NCBI GenBank assembly: GCA_945946745.1
Contig: CAMEWZ010000113.1
Coordinates: 1 to 5,531, forward strand
Origin: an uncultured Clostridia bacterium
Lineage (GTDB): Bacteria; Bacillota; Clostridia; Oscillospirales; Oscillospiraceae
Direction: 5' to 3'
Length of the DNA stretch: 5,531 bases
The translations under genes and the position numbers were made by a program. Under the pieces are notes generated by a model that saw only the letters and a list, made by a program, of their open reading frames with translations, was not told the origin of the DNA and made no database searches. The number at the start of each line of letters is the position of its first letter. Position 1 is the stretch's first letter. Shown piece by piece: positions 1 through 3,700 of this stretch.

Positions 1-867
1 ACCCGGGACGCGCTGAGCGATACTCTGGGCAGCGTTTTTTCCGGGTTTTCCGAAATCGACGACGATTTTTATGACGAATTGGAGGAAAGTCTGATCCTGG
101 CGGATCTGGGCGTGGACACGGCGGTGAAGGCCACTGACCGGCTGCGCAAGGCCGTCCGGGAGCAGCATCTCAAATCCACGGAGGAGGCCAGAACGGCCTT
201 GAAGGAGATCCTGGTGGACATGCTGTCCGTGGGGGATACGGAATTGAATCTCTCCACCAAGCCATCCGTGATCCTGGTCATCGGTGTCAACGGCGTGGGT
301 AAGACCACCACCATTGGCAAGATTGCCAAGCAGCTGGTTGACCAGGGGAAAAAGGTACTTTTGGTGGCGGGGGATACCTTCCGGGCCGCTGCCGCCGATC
401 AACTGGAAATTTGGGCGGGCCGTTCCAGCGCCATGCTGGTGCGTCAGCACGAGGGCGCCGACCCGGCCTCCGTTGTCTTTGACGGCATCCAGTCCGCCAA
501 GGCCAAGGATGTGGATGTGATCCTCATTGACACCGCCGGACGGCTGCACAACAAGACCAATCTGATGAATGAGCTGAACAAGATCAGCCGCATTGTGGAT
601 CGGGAACTGCCGGAGGCGGCCAAGGAAGTGCTGCTGGTGCTGGACGGCACCACAGGGCAGAACGGCCTCATTCAAGCCAAGCAGTTCAAGGAGATCGCCG
701 GGGTCACCGCCATTGCCCTAACCAAGCTGGACGGCACCGCCAAGGGCGGTATTGTCATCGCGGTGGCGGACGCGCTGCAAATTCCTGTGAAGTTTGTGGG
801 CGTAGGCGAGCAGGCGGAGGATTTGATGCCCTTTGAGGCAAAGGCGTTTGTGGAGGCGTTGATTTAA
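1..867 (+). CDS. ftsY: Signal recognition particle receptor FtsY, 5'-truncated by window start
   Basis: FtsY is the SRP receptor GTPase. At the membrane it pairs with SRP-bound Ffh and hands ribosome-nascent chain complexes to the Sec translocon. The frame is open from base 1 to the TAA at 865-867, giving 288 visible residues. Residues 1 to about 85 look like the helical N domain (for example DELEESLILADLGV). The NG GTPase motifs follow in order: P-loop GVNGVGKTT at residues 95-103, DTFRAAAADQL at 125-135, DTAGR at 177-181, TKLDGTAKGG at 241-250, and the closing GVGE at 267-270 followed by EDLMPF. The DTFRAAAADQL and GVGEQAEDLMPF wording favours FtsY over its paralogue Ffh, and no methionine-rich M domain follows. 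Only the extreme N-terminus, and any acidic A domain, appears to lie outside the window. An internal TTG at 79 should not be taken as the start, because the N domain is readable upstream of it. rdgB begins 3 nt after the stop. Confidence 0.96.
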   Translation, partial: TRDALSDTLGSVFSGFSEIDDDFYDELEESLILADLGVDTAVKATDRLRKAVREQHLKSTEEARTALKEILVDMLSVGDTELNLSTKPSVILVIGVNGVGKTTTIGKIAKQLVDQGKKVLLVAGDTFRAAAADQLEIWAGRSSAMLVRQHEGADPASVVFDGIQSAKAKDVDVILIDTAGRLHNKTNLMNELNKISRIVDRELPEAAKEVLLVLDGTTGQNGLIQAKQFKEIAGVTAIALTKLDGTAKGGIVIAVADALQIPVKFVGVGEQAEDLMPFEAKAFVEALI

Positions 868-870
868 GAC

Positions 871-1476
871 ATGAAAGTCGTATTGGCAAGCAAAAATCCG
901 CACAAGCTGATAGAGATCAGCAAGATCACGGAGCAGTTCGACATGGAGCTGGTTCTGGAGTCGGAGTTGGGCGTGGACATCGATGTGGAGGAAACCGGAA
1001 CCACCTTCGAGGAAAACTCCTTCCTCAAGGCGGAGGCGGTGATGAAGGCCACGGGCCTGCCCGCTCTGGCGGACGATTCCGGCATCGCGGTGGACGCCCT
1101 AAATGGAGAACCGGGCATCTATTCCGCCCGGTATGGGTTTGACGACACCCTGGACGACTGGGGACGGCTGCAGCTGCTGCTGAAAAATACGGAAACTGTC
1201 CCCGACGGCCAGCGCCAGGCGAAATTCGTCTGCGTCATCACCCTGGTGACGCCGGAGGGCCAGACCATCCAGGCCCGGGGAGAGATCCACGGGGAGCTGC
1301 TTCGGGAGCCTCGGGGAGAAAACGGCTTCGGCTATGACCCCATCTTTTACTATCCCCCCTTGGGCAAGACCACGGCGGAGCTGGCCCCGGAGGAAAAGAA
1401 TCGGGTTTCCCACCGGGCCAATGCTTTAAACGTGTTTTATGAGAAATTAAAGGAGGCAGGTTATGCTCACAAGTAA
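871..1476 (+). CDS. rdgB: XTP/dITP pyrophosphatase (RdgB/HAM1 family)
   Basis: This family hydrolyses non-canonical purine triphosphates (dITP, XTP, ITP) to the monophosphate and pyrophosphate, keeping deaminated bases out of DNA and RNA; it is cytosolic and Mg-dependent. The 201 residues match the usual length of about 195-205. Visible motifs are SKNPHKLIEI at 7-16 (triphosphate-binding SxNxxK), FEENSFLKA at 46-54, ADDSGIAVDAL at 67-77 (carrying the family's catalytic acidic residues), GIYSARY at 82-88, GENGFGYDPIFY at 149-160, and the C-terminal base-recognition element NRVSHRA at 177-183. The ATG at 871 is supported because MKVVLASKNP is the canonical N-terminus. The only good Shine-Dalgarno-like sequence, GGAGG at 852-856, is 14 nt away inside ftsY, so initiation is probably coupled to termination of ftsY. 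The last five codons overlap yhbY. All key residues I can identify are present. Confidence 0.96.
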   Translation: MKVVLASKNPHKLIEISKITEQFDMELVLESELGVDIDVEETGTTFEENSFLKAEAVMKATGLPALADDSGIAVDALNGEPGIYSARYGFDDTLDDWGRLQLLLKNTETVPDGQRQAKFVCVITLVTPEGQTIQARGEIHGELLREPRGENGFGYDPIFYYPPLGKTTAELAPEEKNRVSHRANALNVFYEKLKEAGYAHK

Positions 1477-1936
1477 ACAGCGTGCCGAATTCCGGGCTCA
1501 GGCCAACACCCTGGAAACCACTTTGATGGTGGGCAAGGACGGCGTTACGGAGGCGGTCATTGCGGAAGCGGACCGGCTGCTTACCGCCCGGGAACTGGTG
1601 AAGGGGAAGGTGCTGGAAACCGCCTTGATGAGCGCCCGGGAGGCCTCCGACGCCATTTGCCAGGCAACCGGTGCCGACGGCATTTCCTGCGTCGGTTCCA
1701 AATTTGTGATTTGGCGTTTCAGTGAAAAGTGCCAGGCGGAGCGCAACCAGACCGGCCGGGCCAAGCGGAAGGAGACCCCCAAGAGCAAGGCGGATCCGGT
1801 GGGCAAGGCTGCCCGTGCCCGCCGCCAGGCGGCCCGGGAGGCCCGGGAGCAGCGCAACCAGTATTTCCGGGAGCAGGCCATCGAAAAAGCCATCGAGCGG
1901 GATCGGGAGCGGCAGCTTCGCAAGCAGGAGCGGTAA
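1463..1936 (+). CDS. yhbY: YhbY/YqeI-type CRM-domain RNA-binding protein with long basic tail
   Basis: YhbY-family proteins are small CRM-domain RNA binders associated with large-subunit (pre-50S) ribosome assembly. The start ATG at 1463 follows a strong AGGAGG at 1451-1456 with a 6-nt spacer, and the first 14 nt overlap the end of rdgB in another frame, which suggests translational coupling. Residues 1-89 form the CRM domain: MLTSKQRAEFRAQAN, the loop VGKDGVTEAV at 23-32 (GKxG-type motif), LVKGKVLE at 45-52, and the closing strand GSKFVIWRFSEK at 78-89. Family members are usually about 95-105 residues, so this 157-residue protein has roughly 65 extra residues. The tail (90-157) is dense in Arg, Lys, Glu, Ala and Gln, reads as one or more charged helices, and has no domain I recognise. 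Its job is unknown; added rRNA contact is a reasonable inference. The location just before nadD-yqeK and rsfS matches the Firmicutes yqeI-yqeJ-yqeK-yqeL cluster. Confidence 0.9.
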   Translation: MLTSKQRAEFRAQANTLETTLMVGKDGVTEAVIAEADRLLTARELVKGKVLETALMSAREASDAICQATGADGISCVGSKFVIWRFSEKCQAERNQTGRAKRKETPKSKADPVGKAARARRQAAREAREQRNQYFREQAIEKAIERDRERQLRKQER

Positions 1937-1959
1937 CGCTACAGAAAAAGCGGATAGAC

Positions 1960-1964
1960 AGGAG
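1960..1964 (+). promoter_or_regulatory. Shine-Dalgarno site that decides the nadD-yqeK start
   Basis: AGGAG lies 2 nt before an in-frame ATG at 1967 but 8 nt before a second in-frame ATG at 1973. The 8-nt spacer is normal and the 2-nt spacer is too short, so 1973 is the preferred start. The protein then begins MERIGIYGGTF, like most NadD proteins. Confidence 0.7.
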
Positions 1965-1972
1965 AGATGGAT

Positions 1973-3148
1973 ATGGAACGAATCGGCATTTACGGCGGAA
2001 CCTTTAATCCTCCTCACATGGGGCACATCCAGGCGGCCCAGCGGGCAGTGGAAGTCTTGGAATTGGACAGACTCCTGTTGATCCCCGATCGAATCGCCCC
2101 CCACAAGGACTTGCCGGATAATTCTGCCACAGCCTGGCAGAGATTGGAAATGCTGAAGCTTGCCGTTGCGGGACAGCCCAAAATGGAGGCCTGCGACATT
2201 GAGCTGAAGCGGGAAGGCCCCAGCTATACCTATGAAACGGTGGAGCAGCTTCGGCGGCAGTATCCCCAGGCCCAACTCTATTTGCTGATGGGAACAGACA
2301 TGTTCCTGTCCTTTGACACCTGGCGGGAGCCTGAGCGGATTCTGCAAAACACGGTGCTGGCTGTTGCCTACCGGGGGGAGAAAGGCGAGCAGGAGATGGT
2401 GGAGGCGAAAAAAGACCTTTTGGAAGGTCAGGGCGCCAAGATTCTGCTGCTGAATAATCCGGTCAACGCCATTTCCTCCACCCAACTGCGCCGTCTGTTG
2501 GCCTTCCGGTGCGCGGAGGGGTTCCTGCCCCATGATGTGGCCGGGTACATTCAAGAAAATGGGCTGTATGATGTATCAGCCGCCTGGAAAAATCTTCCTA
2601 TGGAGCAGCTGGAGCATGTGGTTGTCAGCTTGCTGAAGCCCAACCGGGTGGCCCATGTGTTGGGATGCCGGGATACCTGCGTAGAACTGGCCAAGCGCTG
2701 GGGAGCGGATACAACCGACGCTGCCCGGGCTGGCTTGCTGCACGACATAACAAAAGCCCTGGACGGCCCCTTACAATTGACATTGTGCCAGGCATATGGT
2801 AAAATACTCAGTGATTTTTCCAGAAAATACCCCAAAACCCTACACGCGTTGACAGGTTCCCTGGTTGCGGAGCGGATTTTTGGGGAAAATGAGGCTGTGG
2901 TTTCCGCTATCCGCTATCATACCACGGGAAAGGCGGATATGAATCTGTTGGAAACCATCGTATATGTGGCAGACTATATGGAGCCGAACCGGAGCTTTCC
3001 CGGCGTGGAGCGGCTGCGGGAGCTGGCCTTCTCCGATCTGCGCGCCGCGCTGAAGCTGGGCCTGGAAATGACCATGGAGCATTTGAAGCGCCAGGGAAGT
3101 GAGGTCTCCCCGGAATCCCGGGAGGCCCTGGCCTGGCTGAACGGCTGA
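1973..3148 (+). CDS. nadD: NadD-YqeK fusion: nicotinate mononucleotide adenylyltransferase with C-terminal HD-domain hydrolase
   Basis: This single open frame (391 residues) covers two proteins that are separate neighbours in Bacillus. Residues 1-199 are NadD, which joins ATP and nicotinate mononucleotide to give deamido-NAD. They show the nucleotidyltransferase signature GGTFNPPHMGH at 8-18, PSYTYETVEQL near 84-94, MGTDMFLSFDTW near 106-117, and ISSTQLRR at 167-174; the domain ends with YIQENGLY. After a linker of about ten residues, positions 210-391 match YqeK, an HD-superfamily enzyme reported to hydrolyse diadenosine tetraphosphate symmetrically. Its metal-site elements are RVAH (His228), LLHDITK (His257-Asp258), LHALTG (His291), IRYHTTG (His316) and YVADYMEPNR (Asp334). 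Both active sites look intact. The stop is a tandem TGA-TAG. Spacing is 36 nt from yhbY and 26 nt to rsfS. An in-frame ATG at 2600, where a stand-alone YqeK would begin, could also allow internal initiation. The ATG at 1967 is an alternative, less likely start. Confidence 0.93.
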   Translation: MERIGIYGGTFNPPHMGHIQAAQRAVEVLELDRLLLIPDRIAPHKDLPDNSATAWQRLEMLKLAVAGQPKMEACDIELKREGPSYTYETVEQLRRQYPQAQLYLLMGTDMFLSFDTWREPERILQNTVLAVAYRGEKGEQEMVEAKKDLLEGQGAKILLLNNPVNAISSTQLRRLLAFRCAEGFLPHDVAGYIQENGLYDVSAAWKNLPMEQLEHVVVSLLKPNRVAHVLGCRDTCVELAKRWGADTTDAARAGLLHDITKALDGPLQLTLCQAYGKILSDFSRKYPKTLHALTGSLVAERIFGENEAVVSAIRYHTTGKADMNLLETIVYVADYMEPNRSFPGVERLRELAFSDLRAALKLGLEMTMEHLKRQGSEVSPESREALAWLNG

Positions 3149-3174
3149 TAGATTTCCCAGAAAGGATCAATGCT

Positions 3175-3543
3175 ATGTTAACACCCAAAGAAATCGCCTA
3201 TGAAGTAACCAAAGCGCTGGATGCCAAGAAGGGCATGGACATCAAGCTACTGAAAATTGATTCCGTCAGCAGCCTGGCAGACTATTTTCTGATCTGCACC
3301 GGCACCTCCAATACCCACGTCAAGACCCTGTGCGACTACGCCGAGTATACTCTGGAGCAGCTGGGAGAGCCCATGCTGGGCCGGGAGGGACACCGGGGCA
3401 GCGCCTGGGAGCTGCTGGACTACGGCACCATTGTTGTCCACGTATTCACCGAGGAAGCCCGGCGGTTCTACGACCTGGAACGGCTGTGGGCGGATGCAGA
3501 GGTTGTGGATTTGAAGGAAATTATTCCCGAAATGCCGGGCTGA
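3175..3543 (+). CDS. rsfS: Ribosome silencing factor RsfS (RsfA/YqeL, DUF143 family)
   Basis: RsfS binds ribosomal protein uL14 on the 50S subunit and blocks joining of the 30S subunit, lowering translation under nutrient limitation; it also accompanies 50S maturation. The 122-residue length is typical. Characteristic segments are SSLADYFLICTGTSNTHVK at 32-50, GREGHRGSAWELLDYG at 69-84, IVVHVFTEEAR at 86-96, and FYDLERLWADAE at 98-109. The start ATG at 3175 is preceded by AAAGGA at 3161-3166 with an 8-nt spacer. An ATG at 3170 in another frame gives only three codons before a stop and is ignored. It is the last gene of the yhbY-nadD/yqeK-rsfS group. In many Firmicutes the gene sits directly after yqeK, as here, which supports the call. 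No intrinsic terminator follows it. Confidence 0.96.
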   Translation: MLTPKEIAYEVTKALDAKKGMDIKLLKIDSVSSLADYFLICTGTSNTHVKTLCDYAEYTLEQLGEPMLGREGHRGSAWELLDYGTIVVHVFTEEARRFYDLERLWADAEVVDLKEIIPEMPG

Positions 3544-3546
3544 AAT

Positions 3547-3585
3547 AGTTGACAATTGATAGTTGACAGTTGACAATTGACAATT
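3547..3585 (+). repeat. Tandem 7-bp repeat tract, consensus A(A/G)TTGA(C/T)
   Basis: Five head-to-tail heptamers are visible: AGTTGAC (3547), AATTGAT (3554), AGTTGAC (3561), AGTTGAC (3568) and AATTGAC (3575), followed by a partial AATT at 3582-3585. Variation is confined to positions 2 and 7 and consists only of transitions. The tract begins four bases after the rsfS stop codon. It contains four exact TTGACA hexamers (starting 3549, 3563, 3570 and 3577), identical to the sigma-70/SigA -35 consensus, and one GACAAT (4/6 to a -10 box) 17 nt after the first of them. Whether it has any promoter role is uncertain. I recall similar TTGACAATTGA tracts between genes in other Clostridia, but cannot check that here. 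Confidence 0.85.
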
Positions 3586-3590
3586 ATGGG

Positions 3591-3605
3591 ATCCCCTTCG
3601 GGGAT
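3591..3605 (+). other. GC-rich hairpin ATCCCC-TTC-GGGGAT in the rsfS-leuS gap
   Basis: ATCCCC at 3591-3596 pairs perfectly with GGGGAT at 3600-3605 around a three-base TTC loop, giving a 6-bp stem. A shorter alternative uses a UUCG tetraloop with three pairs. The following bases are GATTGAAATTT rather than a T-run, so this is not a convincing intrinsic terminator, though it might stabilise a 3' end or pause polymerase. It lies five bases after the heptamer tract and may belong to the same repeat element. Confidence 0.55.
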
Positions 3606-3661
3606 GATTGAAATTTGCCCCGTAGGAACTCCTTAAAATTCAACGCACACACGAGATTATT

Positions 3662-3680
3662 GCCGCGTAAGGCACGCGGT
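3662..3680 (+). other. Hairpin directly upstream of the leuS ribosome binding site
   Basis: CCGCG at 3663-3667 pairs with CGCGG at 3675-3679 around a 7-nt loop, with a possible extra G-U pair (3662/3680). A competing 4-bp stem, TGCC (3661-3664) with GGCA (3671-3674), uses overlapping bases, so the two are mutually exclusive. Only three T residues follow, so termination would be weak. The stem ends five bases before the leuS Shine-Dalgarno site and could influence initiation; this is inference from base pairing alone. Confidence 0.4.
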
Positions 3681-3685
3681 TTAAG

Positions 3686-3690
3686 AGAGG
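3686..3690 (+). promoter_or_regulatory. Shine-Dalgarno site that decides the leuS start
   Basis: AGAGG (extended to AGAGGA) is followed by two in-frame ATGs, at 3692 and 3701. The first is one base away, too close to use. The second has a 10-nt spacer and gives the typical LeuRS N-terminus MNYDFARIEAKW, so 3701 is chosen. Confidence 0.65.
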
Positions 3691-3700
3691 AATGTTCGCC

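Larger units (their letters stand above)
3544..3700 (+). other. rsfS-leuS intergenic region and probable leuS leader
   Basis: This 157-nt gap is the only real intergenic space in the window and is more AT-rich than the genes. It holds the heptamer repeats, the GC hairpin at 3591-3605, a possible -10 box TAAAAT at 3634-3639 that lacks a well-spaced -35, and a second hairpin just before the leuS ribosome binding site. A 16-codon frame at 3586-3636 has no ribosome binding site and no Leu codons, so it does not look like an attenuator peptide. leuS genes in Firmicutes often carry a T-box leader. The hallmark GGGTGGNACCGCG is not present here; the nearest sequence, AAGGCACGCGG at 3669-3679, lacks the TGGN needed to pair with the tRNA acceptor end. 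Confidence 0.5.

Noticed and set aside
1967..1969. ATG at 1967 as the nadD-yqeK start
   Set aside because: It sits only 2 nt after the AGGAG ribosome binding site. The in-frame ATG at 1973 has an 8-nt spacer and gives the typical NadD N-terminus.
1238..2554. Minus-strand open frame of 438 codons opposite rdgB, yhbY and nadD
   Set aside because: It crosses three real genes on the other strand, has low-complexity Leu/Gly/Pro/His-rich sequence and no recognisable family. It is a codon-bias shadow.
3591..3605. Hairpin after rsfS as an intrinsic terminator
   Set aside because: The stem is only 6 bp and is followed by GATTGAAATTT without a proper T-run.
3586..3636. 16-codon frame in the leuS leader as a possible attenuation peptide
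   Set aside because: It has no Shine-Dalgarno sequence and contains no leucine codons, so it does not fit a leucine-sensing leader peptide.
3608..3639. TTGAAA (3608) with TAAAAT (3634) as a leuS promoter
   Set aside because: The spacer is 20 nt, well over the usual 16-18, and no better-spaced -35 accompanies the TAAAAT box. It is kept only as a weak possibility in the leader entry.
3669..3679. AAGGCACGCGG as a T-box core before leuS
   Set aside because: It lacks the TGGN that pairs with the tRNA acceptor end and the preceding GGG. No Stem I features or specifier loop could be identified, and the leader is short for a T-box.
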